Below the pieces are notes generated by a model, which was given only the letters and a program-made list of their open reading frames with translations, was not told the origin of the DNA and ran no database searches. Both the position numbers and the translations under genes were made by a program. Below, one piece after another: positions 10,669 to 17,918 of a stretch of 64,000 nt of DNA. This DNA comes from Streptomyces barringtoniae (GTDB lineage Bacteria > Actinomycetota > Actinomycetes > Streptomycetales > Streptomycetaceae): positions 91,879-155,878 of the forward strand of contig NZ_JAJHNP010000024.1 in the NCBI RefSeq assembly GCF_020819595.1, in the 5' to 3' direction. Position 1 is the stretch's first letter; each line of letters opens with the position of its first letter.

Positions 10669-11676
10669 ATGACCTCAAGTTCCGATGTGATCGAAGAAGC
10701 CCGTACGGCCGACGACAGTCCGAGCCCGACCGCCACGCTGGGTGGCGAGCAGAAGCGTTCGATCGAGCAGATCACGCTGCTTTTGTTCATCACCGTGCCG
10801 TTCCTGGCGCTCGTGGCGGCGGTGCCGCTGGCCTGGGGCTGGGGGGTGAGCTGGCTCGATCTGGGCCTGCTGGTGTTCTTCTACTTCCTGGGGTGCCACG
10901 GCATCACGATCGGTTTCCACCGGTACTTCACCCACGGTTCGTTCAAGGCCAAACGGCCCCTGCGGATCGCGCTGGCAGTCATGGGCTCGCTGGCCGTCGA
11001 GGGGCCCCTGGTGCGCTGGGTGGCCGATCACCGCAAGCACCACAAGTTCTCCGACGCGGAGGGCGACCCGCACTCTCCGTGGCGGTTCGGCGAGAGCGTT
11101 CCGGCGCTGATGAAGGGCCTGTGGTGGGCTCACATCGGCTGGATGTTCGACGAGGAGCAGACCCCGCAGGACAAGTACGCGCCGGATCTGATCAAGGACC
11201 CGGCGATCCGGGCGATCTCCCGGCAGTTCGTGTACTGGACGGGCGTCTCCCTGCTCCTGCCGCCGCTGGTCGGCGGCCTGGTGACGATGTCCTGGTGGGG
11301 CGCGTTCACCGCGTTCTTCTGGGGTTCACTCGTACGGGTGGCGTTGCTGCACCATGTGACCTGGTCGATCAACTCGATCTGTCACGCGGTGGGCAAGCGG
11401 CCGTTCAAATCACGGGACCGTTCGGGCAACGTGTGGTGGCTGGCGGTGCTGTCGTGCGGTGAGTCCTGGCACAACCTGCACCACGCCGACCCGACCTCGG
11501 CGCGGCACGGTGTGATGCGCGGTCAGATCGACTCATCGGCGCGGTTCATCCGCATCTTCGAGCTGCTCGGCTGGGCGTACGACGTGCGCTGGCCGTCACG
11601 CTCACGTATCGATTCGCGCCGGAACACCGAGGAAGGCGGCTCCGGGCGCCGGAGGGAGAGCGCGAAGGCGGCATGA
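10669..11676 (+). CDS. Membrane acyl-CoA/acyl-lipid delta-9-type desaturase
   Basis: Introduces a double bond into fatty acyl chains using a di-iron centre and O2. Residues 1-30 are polar; hydrophobic segments flank three His boxes characteristic of the membrane desaturase family: H-R-Y-F-T-H (about 84-89), H-R-K-H-H-K (about 121-126) and H-N-L-H-H near residue 265, with W-x-E-G-D-P-H-S-P-W-like sequence following the second box. The 335-residue length is normal. The ATG at 10669 is chosen; the open frame extends far upstream but that part is only antisense to ppc. Its last codons overlap the TetR start, so membrane fluidity control appears to be self-contained in this operon. Confidence 0.92.
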   Translation: MTSSSDVIEEARTADDSPSPTATLGGEQKRSIEQITLLLFITVPFLALVAAVPLAWGWGVSWLDLGLLVFFYFLGCHGITIGFHRYFTHGSFKAKRPLRIALAVMGSLAVEGPLVRWVADHRKHHKFSDAEGDPHSPWRFGESVPALMKGLWWAHIGWMFDEEQTPQDKYAPDLIKDPAIRAISRQFVYWTGVSLLLPPLVGGLVTMSWWGAFTAFFWGSLVRVALLHHVTWSINSICHAVGKRPFKSRDRSGNVWWLAVLSCGESWHNLHHADPTSARHGVMRGQIDSSARFIRIFELLGWAYDVRWPSRSRIDSRRNTEEGGSGRRRESAKAA

Positions 11677-12350
11677 TTGACGCCGTGGCGACCGACTCCA
11701 GCAGCACCTCCGGCAACGACAAGCAACGGCGGACCCGCCGGACCCGTATGACCGGTGCCGAGCGCCGCCAGCAGCTGCTGGAGATCGGTCGCACCCTCTT
11801 CGCCGCGAAGGGTTTCGAGGGCACCTCGGTGGAGGAGATCGCCGCGAAGGCCGGGGTGTCCAAGCCGGTGGTGTACGAGCACTTCGGCGGCAAGGAGGGC
11901 CTGTACGCGGTGGTGGTGGACCGCGAGATGCGGCGGCTGCTGGACATGGTGACCAGCTCGCTGACCGCCGGCCACCCCCGTGAGCTGTGCGAGCAGGCCG
12001 CCTTCGCGCTCCTGGACTACATCGAGGAGTACACGGACGGCTTCCGCATCCTGGTCCGTGACTCGCCCATCCCCCAGTCCACGGGCTCCTTCGCCTCCCT
12101 CATCTCGGACATCGCCACCCAGGTGGAGGACATCCTGGGCCGGGAGTTCAAGTCCCGCGGCTTCGATCCGAAGCTGGCCCCGCTGTACGCGCAGGCGCTG
12201 GTCGGCATGGTCGCGCTGACGGGTCAGTGGTGGCTGGACGTACGCCGCCCGAAGAAGGCGGAGGTCGCCGCCCATCTGGTGAACCTGGCGTGGCACGGTC
12301 TGGACGGGCTGGAGCAGAAGCCGCGGTTGATAGGGCACCGGAAGAGCTGA
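11673..12350 (+). CDS. TetR-family regulator coupled to the desaturase
   Basis: A 225-residue repressor-type protein. After a basic Ser/Thr/Arg-rich extension (about 1-30) comes a classic TetR N-terminal domain (about 31-80) containing F-A-A-K-G-F-E-G-T-S-V-E-E-I-A-A-K-A-G-V and the recognition helix K-P-V-V-Y-E-H-F. The C-terminal helices are the ligand/dimer domain; W-W-L-D-V-R-R-P-K is near its end. The ATG overlaps the desaturase stop (ATGA), indicating translational coupling. It probably senses acyl-CoA or fatty acid and binds the repeats at 10566-10585. Function of ligand is inference. Confidence 0.88.
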   Translation: MIDAVATDSSSTSGNDKQRRTRRTRMTGAERRQQLLEIGRTLFAAKGFEGTSVEEIAAKAGVSKPVVYEHFGGKEGLYAVVVDREMRRLLDMVTSSLTAGHPRELCEQAAFALLDYIEEYTDGFRILVRDSPIPQSTGSFASLISDIATQVEDILGREFKSRGFDPKLAPLYAQALVGMVALTGQWWLDVRRPKKAEVAAHLVNLAWHGLDGLEQKPRLIGHRKS

Positions 12351-12388
12351 GGTTCACCGGAAAAGGTGACACTGGGGGGCAGTTGGAT

Positions 12389-12402
12389 ACACCTTGCGGT
12401 GT
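12389..12402 (+). promoter_or_regulatory. Inverted repeat before the toxin-antitoxin genes
   Basis: ACACC-ttgc-GGTGT lies 10 bases before the antitoxin ATG. Position and symmetry fit an autoregulatory operator for an antitoxin or antitoxin-toxin complex. Confidence 0.45.
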
Positions 12403-12411
12403 CATGGCCGC

Positions 12412-12666
12412 ATGACGAAGATCGCGATCGGCGCAGCCCGTTCCCAGCTCGGTGACCTGGTCCGCCGTGCGGCCCACGACCACGAGACCATCGCTCTCAC
12501 CGACCACGGGCACGTGGCCGCGCTCCTCGTCTCGCCGCAGGTGACAGAGGATCTCGAAGACGCCCTGGCCGTCGCCGACTACCAGCGGCGCAAGGCCGAG
12601 GGATCACTGGGGGAAGGCATCCCCATGACAGAGGTGCGCAGGCGGCTGGGGCTCGAGAAGCCGTGA
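12412..12666 (+). CDS. Phd/YefM-type antitoxin
   Basis: An 84-residue antitoxin candidate. The N-terminal half has the Phd/YefM pattern: a beta strand, A-R-S-Q-L-G-D-L-V-R-R-A, then I-A-L-T-D-H-G-H-V-A-A-L-L-V-S-P, followed by an acidic, probably flexible C-terminal region that would wrap the toxin. The ATG at 12412 is preferred to an in-frame start 18 bases upstream because it begins the conserved strand. Its stop overlaps the toxin start (GTGA). The DNA-binding N-terminus would repress the operon at the inverted repeat immediately upstream. Confidence 0.85.
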   Translation: MTKIAIGAARSQLGDLVRRAAHDHETIALTDHGHVAALLVSPQVTEDLEDALAVADYQRRKAEGSLGEGIPMTEVRRRLGLEKP

Positions 12667-12911
12667 CCTACGAGATCATCTTCGAGCCGCACGCCCTGGA
12701 CGTGGCGGCACGGTTCCTGAACGAAGGCCCGGCCGGACTCGCAGAGGTCCTGGACGCCATCGACGAACTGGCCCACGATCCGCGACCGGCCGGATCGAGG
12801 GCATACGGCCCGAACCTCCGTCGCCTTCGCGTCGATGCATACCGGGTCCCGTACATCATCGACACCGAGGTCGTCCGCATCCTCGTCACGCATCCCGGCC
12901 GGACGGACTGA
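12663..12911 (+). CDS. RelE/ParE-family toxin
   Basis: An 82-residue protein with the small RelE-type fold: Y-E-I-I-F-E-P-H-A at the start, two helices with L-N-E-G-P-A-G-L and A-I-D-E-L-A-H-D-P-R-P, then the strand pattern L-R-R-L-R-V-D-A-Y-R-V-P-Y-I-I-D. Basic residues R-R-L-R and Y-R are where catalytic residues of RelE-type ribosome-dependent RNases lie. The GTG at 12663 overlaps the antitoxin stop by four bases, giving coupled synthesis. Its last 26 bases overlap the 3' end of the convergent VOC gene. Confidence 0.85.
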   Translation: MTYEIIFEPHALDVAARFLNEGPAGLAEVLDAIDELAHDPRPAGSRAYGPNLRRLRVDAYRVPYIIDTEVVRILVTHPGRTD

Positions 12912-13266
12912 CCCGCTCCAGGAACTCCAGCCGGTTGCCGACGGGATCCTCCGAGTGGAAACGCAGGTGGCCGGGGAGGTTGTCGTCCCAGGTGACCTTC
13001 GCTCCCTTCGCGGTGAGCCGGGCCGCGTACGACTCGATGTCCGTCACCCTGAGCTCCGGGTGGGCCTTCTTCGCGGGCCGGAAGTCCCCCTCGATGCCCA
13101 GGTGGAGTTGCACGGCTCCGGCCCGGAACCAGCAGCCGCCGCGCGCCGCGAGCACGGGTGGTTTGGGGATCTCCGTCATGCCGAGGATGTCGGCGTAGTA
13201 GGCCCGCAGCGCGTCCTCCGACCCGGGCGGGGCCGCCAGCTGCACGTGATCGACCGCGGCGAGCAT
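12886..13266 (-). CDS. VOC-superfamily (glyoxalase/bleomycin resistance-like) protein
   Basis: A 126-residue single-domain protein with the beta-alpha-beta-beta-beta arrangement of the vicinal oxygen chelate fold. It starts L-A-A-V-D-H-V-Q-L-A-A-P with a His in the first strand, a possible metal ligand, and ends D-P-V-G-N-R-L-E-F-L-E with the Glu usually found as metal ligand in the last strand. The intermediate ligand positions include H-L-G. Substrate cannot be predicted. It is adjacent and codirectional to tam (2-base gap), suggesting one transcript reading leftward. Confidence 0.85.
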   Translation of the reverse strand: MLAAVDHVQLAAPPGSEDALRAYYADILGMTEIPKPPVLAARGGCWFRAGAVQLHLGIEGDFRPAKKAHPELRVTDIESYAARLTAKGAKVTWDDNLPGHLRFHSEDPVGNRLEFLERVSPSGRDA

Positions 13267-13268
13267 GC

Positions 13269-14081
13269 TCAGGCCTCCTTCACGGCGACGGCGAACAGGC
13301 GGCGGAAGGGCAGGACCGTGCCGTACGGTGCGCTGGGGTAGGCCTGCCGCAGCAGTTCCCGGTACTCGCCGAGGAAGGCGTCCCGGGCCTCGGGGTCGCC
13401 GGCGAGTGCGGTCAGCGCGGGCCGCAGGCCGGTCCCCTTCACCCAGTCCAGAACGGGATCCTCACCCTGCAGGACGTGGAAGTACGTCGTCTGCCACACG
13501 TCGGTCGCACAGCCGAGGCGGGCGAGGCGGTCCAGATAGGCGCCGGGGGTGTGCACGGAGTCGGTGCGGCGCAGCACGTCGGCGAGGCGGGCCTTCCAGC
13601 GGGGCGTGGCGGCCAGGTCGCGCATCAGGGCGTGCAGCGGGGCGTCGATGTTGTCCGGGACCTGGAAGGCGAAGGTGCCACCGGGCCGCAGGGCCGCGAT
13701 CCAGTCGGCGAAGCGGTCGGCGTGCCCCGGCACCCACTGCAGGGTCGCGTTGGAGACGATCAGGTCGTACGGCTCGCCGGGCGCCCAGGTGCGCGCGTCG
13801 GCGTGGGCGAAGTCCAGCCGTCCGCCGCCGGCCGTGGGGCCCTCGTGCTCGGTGTGGGCCCTGTCCAGCATCTCGGGCGAGTTGTCGTAGCCGGTGACGT
13901 GCGCGGTGGACCAGCGTTCGGTGAGCAGCACGGTGACGTTGCCCGGGCCGCAGCCGAGGTCGGCGATGCGGGGCGTCGGCGTGGGCAGGACGGGGACGCG
14001 GGCGATGAGGTCGGCGAAGGGACGGGCCCGGTGACCGGAGTGCCGCAGGTACTGACCGGGGTCCCAGATCGGTGTCGTCAT
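13269..14081 (-). CDS. tam: Trans-aconitate 2-methyltransferase
   Basis: Methylates trans-aconitate with S-adenosylmethionine, removing an inhibitor of aconitase that forms spontaneously from cis-aconitate. The N-terminus W-D-P-G-Q-Y-L-R-H-x-x-x-R-A-R-P-F matches the Tam signature, and motif I D-L-G-C-G-P-G-N-V-T is the SAM site; V-S-N-A-T-L-Q-W-V follows. About 270 residues, as in the family. The ATG at 14081 matches family N-termini, but GGAGG lies closer to in-frame GTG codons at 14087 and 14090, which may be the true start. It is divergent from a TamR-like regulator, as in S. coelicolor (SCO3132/SCO3133 from memory). Confidence 0.92.
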   Translation of the reverse strand: MTTPIWDPGQYLRHSGHRARPFADLIARVPVLPTPTPRIADLGCGPGNVTVLLTERWSTAHVTGYDNSPEMLDRAHTEHEGPTAGGGRLDFAHADARTWAPGEPYDLIVSNATLQWVPGHADRFADWIAALRPGGTFAFQVPDNIDAPLHALMRDLAATPRWKARLADVLRRTDSVHTPGAYLDRLARLGCATDVWQTTYFHVLQGEDPVLDWVKGTGLRPALTALAGDPEARDAFLGEYRELLRQAYPSAPYGTVLPFRRLFAVAVKEA

Positions 14082-14107
14082 GACCACCACTGTCCCCTCC
14101 AGTTTAT

Positions 14108-14149
14108 CTCGATGTCAAGAGGCTTGATGTCAAGAGACTTCATGTCGAC
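14108..14149. promoter_or_regulatory. Triple TamR-type operator in the tam-tamR gap
   Basis: Three 12-bp near-palindromes recur with an exact 15-bp period: CTCGATGTCAAG (14108), CTTGATGTCAAG (14123, a perfect CTTGA-TG-TCAAG inverted repeat) and CTTCATGTCGAC (14138). They fill the space between the two divergent starts, so a MarR protein bound here would block both promoters. Confidence 0.8.
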
Positions 14150-14169
14150 ACAACCACTACACTGATCCC

Positions 14170-14667
14170 ATGGAGGACGAGGTCGATCGGCTGGTCGCAG
14201 CGTGGCGCCGGGAACGTCCGGACCTCGACGTGGAGCCGCTGGAAGTGCTCAGCCGGGTGAGCCGACTCGCCCGGCATCTGGACCGTGCGCGTCGGCTCGC
14301 CTTCGCCGAGCACCAGCTGGAGCCGTGGGAGTTCGACGTGCTGACCGCGCTCAGGCGCGCGGGCACGCCGTACCAGCTCTCCCCCGGCCAGTTGCTGACG
14401 CAGACCCTGGTCACGTCGGGCACGATGACCAACCGGATCGACCGGCTGGCCAAGAAGGGCCTGGTGGAACGGCTGCCCGACCCGAGCGACCGGCGGGGCG
14501 TGCTGGTCCGGCTGACCGACACCGGCCGGGACCGCGCCGACCAGGCGCTGGCCGGGCTGCTGGAGCAGGAGCGGGCGATCCTCGCCGAGCTGTCCCGCGC
14601 CCAGCGGGTGGAACTGGCCGGTCTGCTACGCCAGTTGACCGCCCCGTTCGACAACATCCCCGGTTAG
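14170..14667 (+). CDS. tamR: MarR-family regulator, TamR-like
   Basis: A 165-residue winged-helix regulator. The dimer helices lie at the ends, and the DNA-binding core (about 45-110) shows L-E-P-W-E-F-D-V-L-T-A-L-R-R-A-G, recognition helix region T-S-G-T-M-T-N-R-I-D-R-L and wing D-P-S-D-R-R-G-V-L-V-R-L-T. TamR of S. coelicolor represses tam and itself and is released by citrate, cis-/trans-aconitate and isocitrate under oxidative stress (established for the homologue, from memory). Divergent placement next to tam and the operator array support the same role here. Its last 42 bases overlap the convergent LuxR gene. Confidence 0.88.
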   Translation: MEDEVDRLVAAWRRERPDLDVEPLEVLSRVSRLARHLDRARRLAFAEHQLEPWEFDVLTALRRAGTPYQLSPGQLLTQTLVTSGTMTNRIDRLAKKGLVERLPDPSDRRGVLVRLTDTGRDRADQALAGLLEQERAILAELSRAQRVELAGLLRQLTAPFDNIPG

Positions 14668-15399
14668 GTCGGCCGGTCCGACCCCCGCGCGGCGGGCGAG
14701 GGCGACGGCGGCCAGCGTCGAGTGGACGCCCAGCTTGCCGAGGACGTTCTGCATATGGGTGCGCACGGTGTGCGGGGAGAGGAACAGCCGCTCGGCGACG
14801 GCCTTGCGGCCCAGGCCCGCGACCATGCAGCGCAGCACCTCCCGCTCGCGCGGGGTGAGGGACTCCACCAGCCGCTCGCTCTCGGTACGGTGCCGGCGGG
14901 CCGCCGTCATCTCCCTGAGCACGCCGGTGAGCAGGGCGGGCGGCAGATGGGTCTCGTCGCGCAGCACACCCCGGATCACCGTCAGCAGCCGGGACAGCGA
15001 GCAGTCCTTGGCGACCCACCCCGAGGCACCGGCCTGCAGGGCGAGCGCCGCCCGCCGGGGATCGTCCTTCTCGGCGAGTACGACGATCCGTACGGCCGCC
15101 TGGGCGCCCCGGACCCCGGCGACCAGCGAGATCCCGTCGACCAGCCCCTCCTCGTTGCCCTCCTGCACCGGCACGGGCAGAGCCGGGCGGGCCCCGGGGA
15201 CCTGGCCGCCGAGGTCCGCGTCGACCAGCAGCACGTCGAAACGGCGGCCCTCACCGGCCGCCCGCTCCAGGCAGCGCAGCGCGGCGGGGCCGCTGCCGGC
15301 TGCGGAGACGTCGACATCCGGCTCGGCGGCCAGGGCGGCCGCGAGCGACTCGGCGAAGATGCGGTGGTCGTCGACGACCAGGACTCGGATACGAACCAC
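14626..15399 (-). CDS. NarL/LuxR-family response regulator with receiver insertion
   Basis: A 257-residue regulator. The receiver (about 1-145) has the acidic pair V-V-D-D-H-R, the phosphoacceptor Asp in D-V-L-L-V-D-A-D-L, and the conserved Lys in G-W-V-A-K-D. After the Asp there is an unusual insertion of some 20 residues rich in Pro/Gly. The C-terminal LuxR HTH (about 185-245) is clear: L-T-P-R-E-R-E-V-L-R-C-M-V and S-P-H-T-V-R-T-H-M-Q-N-V-L-G-K-L-G-V. The GTG at 15399 follows GGAGGAG; earlier in-frame codons lack support. No kinase gene is adjacent, so it is an orphan in this window. Confidence 0.9.
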   Translation of the reverse strand: MVRIRVLVVDDHRIFAESLAAALAAEPDVDVSAAGSGPAALRCLERAAGEGRRFDVLLVDADLGGQVPGARPALPVPVQEGNEEGLVDGISLVAGVRGAQAAVRIVVLAEKDDPRRAALALQAGASGWVAKDCSLSRLLTVIRGVLRDETHLPPALLTGVLREMTAARRHRTESERLVESLTPREREVLRCMVAGLGRKAVAERLFLSPHTVRTHMQNVLGKLGVHSTLAAVALARRAGVGPADLTGDVVERGGQLA

Positions 15400-15755
15400 G
15401 AAACTCCTCCCGGACCGGGCCTGGCCCTCCGGAGAACGACGACCCGCGGGGGTACGCACACCCACGGAAAGGACACGCGCCGCGCGGCCGCCGCCGACGC
15501 GGAAACTGTTACCCCCACCGCGGGTGCCGTACCCGCCTGTCTCGCCCCCTGATCAGCACCGGCCCCCACCGGTGCTGTTCCACAGAGTACGGATGGGAGC
15601 ACGCAGCGGAAGGAGATTTGCAGAACTGGCCGTCCAGCATGTTTATCGTGTGCCGCATGTTTCGTACTGAGGCGGAAGTCGACAAAGTCCGACGGTGTGC
15701 GATCGCCTCGCCCGGTGCTCTCTGCCCTGTCCCGAGCCGGAGTGCGGGAAACGCC
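15400..15755. other. Intergenic region, LuxR regulator / galK terminator
   Basis: About 355 bp with no convincing gene on either strand. Base composition is closer to intergenic than coding around 15600-15700. Short open frames exist but have no conserved features. The promoter of the leftward LuxR gene should lie here. Confidence 0.5.
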
Positions 15756-15785
15756 GTCGGCCCCGCACCGATGTGCGGGGCCGAC
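15756..15785 (-). terminator. galK terminator hairpin
   Basis: A perfect 13-bp stem, GTCGGCCCCGCAC and GTGCGGGGCCGAC, with a CGAT loop, lies 17 bases beyond the galK stop. It ends the gal operon transcript. Confidence 0.85.
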
Positions 15786-15801
15786 GAGATCACCGAACGG
15801 C

Positions 15802-16956
15802 TCAGACCACCCGCCGCGCCCCCGCCGAAGGCACCGCCTCGAAGACCCGCGGGGTCGTGAAGCCCGCTGCGGCGAAGGCCTCTTCGACGGCCTTCGTGAG
15901 GGTGTCGACGTCCGTCGCCTCCGTCAGGACGATCGCCGAGCCGCCGAAGCCGCCGCCGGTCATGCGGGCGCCCAGGGCGCCGTTGGACAGGGCCGTGTCG
16001 ACGACCAGGTCCAGCTCCGGGCAGGAGATGCGGAAGTCGTCGCGCAGGGAGGCGTGGCCCTCGGTGAGGACCGGGCCGATTCGGCGGGTCTCGCCGGCAC
16101 GCAGCAGCCCGACCACCCGCTCCACCCGCTCGTCCTCCGTCACCACGTGCCGGACCAGACGGCGCACCTCCTCCTCGTCGCCCAGCCGGGCCAGCGCCGC
16201 GTCCAGTTCGGCGTACGGAACGTCCCGCAGGGCGTCCACGCCGAGCAGCGCCGCGCCCTTCTCGCAGCCCGCCCGCCGCTTGCCGTACTCGCCGCCGCTG
16301 TGCGCGTGCTTGACCTGGGTGTCGACCACCAGCAGGCGCAGGCCCTCGGCCGCGAGGTCGAAGGGGATCTGCTGCTGGGACAGGTCGCGGGTGTCCAGGA
16401 AGAGCGCGTGTCCCTGCTCGCAGCAGGCCGACGCCGTCTGGTCCATGATCCCGGTGGGCGCGCCGACGTAGACGTTCTCGGCGCGCTGACACAGCCGGGC
16501 CAGCCTCCAGCGCGGCAGGTCCAGTGCGTACAGGTCGTTCAGCGCGAGCGCGATCACCACCTCGAGGGCCGCCGAGGAGGACAGGCCCGCGCCGGTCGGG
16601 ACCGTGGAGGACAGGTGGACGTCCGCGCCCGTCACGCCGTGGCCCGCCTCGCGCAGCGCCCAGACCACGCCCGCCGGGTACGCCGTCCAGTCGTCGTCGC
16701 CCTGCGGGGCCAGGGCGTCCAGCCGCAGCTCCTTTACGCCGCCCTCGATGTCCGCCGAGTGCAGGCGCAGGACGCCGTCGGTGCGGCGGGAGACGGCCGC
16801 GACCGCCCGGTGCGGCAGCGCGAACGGCATCACGAAACCGTCGTTGTAGTCGGTGTGCTCACCGATGAGGTTGACCCGGCCGGGCGCCGCCCAGACGCCC
16901 TCCGGTGCGGCCCCGTACAGCTCGGCGAAGCGCTCCGCGACCTGCTGTGCCCCCAC
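15802..16956 (-). CDS. galK: Galactokinase
   Basis: Phosphorylates alpha-D-galactose at C1 with ATP, the first committed Leloir step. A 384-residue GHMP kinase with the galactokinase signature G-R-V-N-L-I-G-E-H-T-D-Y-N-D-G near residue 27, the ATP loop L-S-S-T-V-P-T-G-A-G-L-S-S-S-A-A and the C-terminal G-A-R-M-T-G-G-G-F-G-G-S. The GTG start overlaps the galE stop by one base (TAGTG) and has GGAG upstream, so the long open frame further upstream is not coding. It is the third gene of galT-galE-galK and ends at a perfect hairpin. Confidence 0.97.
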   Translation of the reverse strand: MGAQQVAERFAELYGAAPEGVWAAPGRVNLIGEHTDYNDGFVMPFALPHRAVAAVSRRTDGVLRLHSADIEGGVKELRLDALAPQGDDDWTAYPAGVVWALREAGHGVTGADVHLSSTVPTGAGLSSSAALEVVIALALNDLYALDLPRWRLARLCQRAENVYVGAPTGIMDQTASACCEQGHALFLDTRDLSQQQIPFDLAAEGLRLLVVDTQVKHAHSGGEYGKRRAGCEKGAALLGVDALRDVPYAELDAALARLGDEEEVRRLVRHVVTEDERVERVVGLLRAGETRRIGPVLTEGHASLRDDFRISCPELDLVVDTALSNGALGARMTGGGFGGSAIVLTEATDVDTLTKAVEEAFAAAGFTTPRVFEAVPSAGARRVV

Positions 16957-17918
16957 TAGTGCTCCTTCGTGATGCTCTGCGCGAACTCCCACGCGTCCGC
17001 GACGATGCCCGCGAGATCCGCGCGGGTCGGGTTCCAGCCCAGCTTCTCGCGGGCCGTGTCCGCCGAGGCGACCAGGACGGCCGGGTCGCCGCCGCGGCGC
17101 GGGGCCACGACCTCGGGGATCGGGTGCCCGGTGACCTGCCGGACGGTCTCGATGACCTGGCGGACGGAGAAGCCCTCGCCGTTGCCGAGGTTGCAGATCA
17201 GGTGCTCGCCCGGGGTGGCGCCGGCCAGGGCCAGCAGGTGGGCCTCGGCGAGGTCCGCGACGTGGATGTAGTCGCGGACGCAGGTGCCGTCGGGGGTCGG
17301 GTAGTCGTCGCCGTAGACCGAGATCGCCTCGCGACGGCCCTGGGCGACCTGGAGGACCAGCGGGATGAGGTGGGACTCGGGGTCGTGACGCTCGCCGTGG
17401 GCGCCGTAGGCGCCGGCCACGTTGAAGTAGCGCAGGGAGACCGCGGCCAGGCCGTGGGCGTTGGCCTCGCTGGTGATCATGTGGTCGACGGCCAGCTTGG
17501 AGGCGCCGTAGGGGTTGGTCGGCTTCGTCGGGGCGCTCTCCACGATCGGGACCTGCTCCGGCTCGCCGTAGGTCGCCGCCGTGGAGGAGAAGACGAGCTT
17601 GCGGACGCCCGCCTCGCGCATCGCGCCGAGCAGCGCCATGGAGCCGGCGACGTTGTTGTCCCAGTACTTCTCCGGCTTCACCACCGACTCGCCGACCTGC
17701 GAGGACGCGGCGAAGTGCAGCACGCCGTCGTAGGAGGGGTCGAGCCACTTGGCGGCGTCGCGGATGTCGCCCTCGACGAAGGCCGCCCCGGCGGGCACGC
17801 CCGCGCGGAAGCCGGTGGAGAGGTTGTCGAGGACGGTGACCTCGTGGCCGGCCTCCAGCAGATGCTGGGCCACGACACTGCCGACGTAACCCGCGCCACC
17901 CGTCACCAGGTACTTCAT
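16956..17918 (-). CDS. galE: UDP-glucose 4-epimerase
   Basis: Interconverts UDP-galactose and UDP-glucose using bound NAD. A 320-residue extended SDR with G-G-A-G-Y-V-G-S at the N-terminus, S-S-T-A-A-T-Y-G carrying the active-site Ser/Thr, Y-x-x-x-K as Y-G-A-S-K, and T-C-V-R-D-Y-I-H-V-x-D-L. It is the middle gene of the Leloir operon, overlapping galT by four bases (ATGA) and galK by one. In S. lividans/coelicolor an internal promoter (galP2) precedes galE, which allows constitutive epimerase supply; I do not identify that promoter here. Confidence 0.97.
   Translation of the reverse strand: MKYLVTGGAGYVGSVVAQHLLEAGHEVTVLDNLSTGFRAGVPAGAAFVEGDIRDAAKWLDPSYDGVLHFAASSQVGESVVKPEKYWDNNVAGSMALLGAMREAGVRKLVFSSTAATYGEPEQVPIVESAPTKPTNPYGASKLAVDHMITSEANAHGLAAVSLRYFNVAGAYGAHGERHDPESHLIPLVLQVAQGRREAISVYGDDYPTPDGTCVRDYIHVADLAEAHLLALAGATPGEHLICNLGNGEGFSVRQVIETVRQVTGHPIPEVVAPRRGGDPAVLVASADTAREKLGWNPTRADLAGIVADAWEFAQSITKEH

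Noticed and set aside
15618..15860. 80-codon open frame near the galK terminator
   Set aside because: It crosses the galK terminator hairpin and the galK 3' end on the other strand, and has no family or ribosome binding site at its ATG.
16957..17748. N-terminal extension of galactokinase
   Set aside because: The frame is open but antisense-free coding is galE in another frame; galK has its own GTG with GGAG at 16956.
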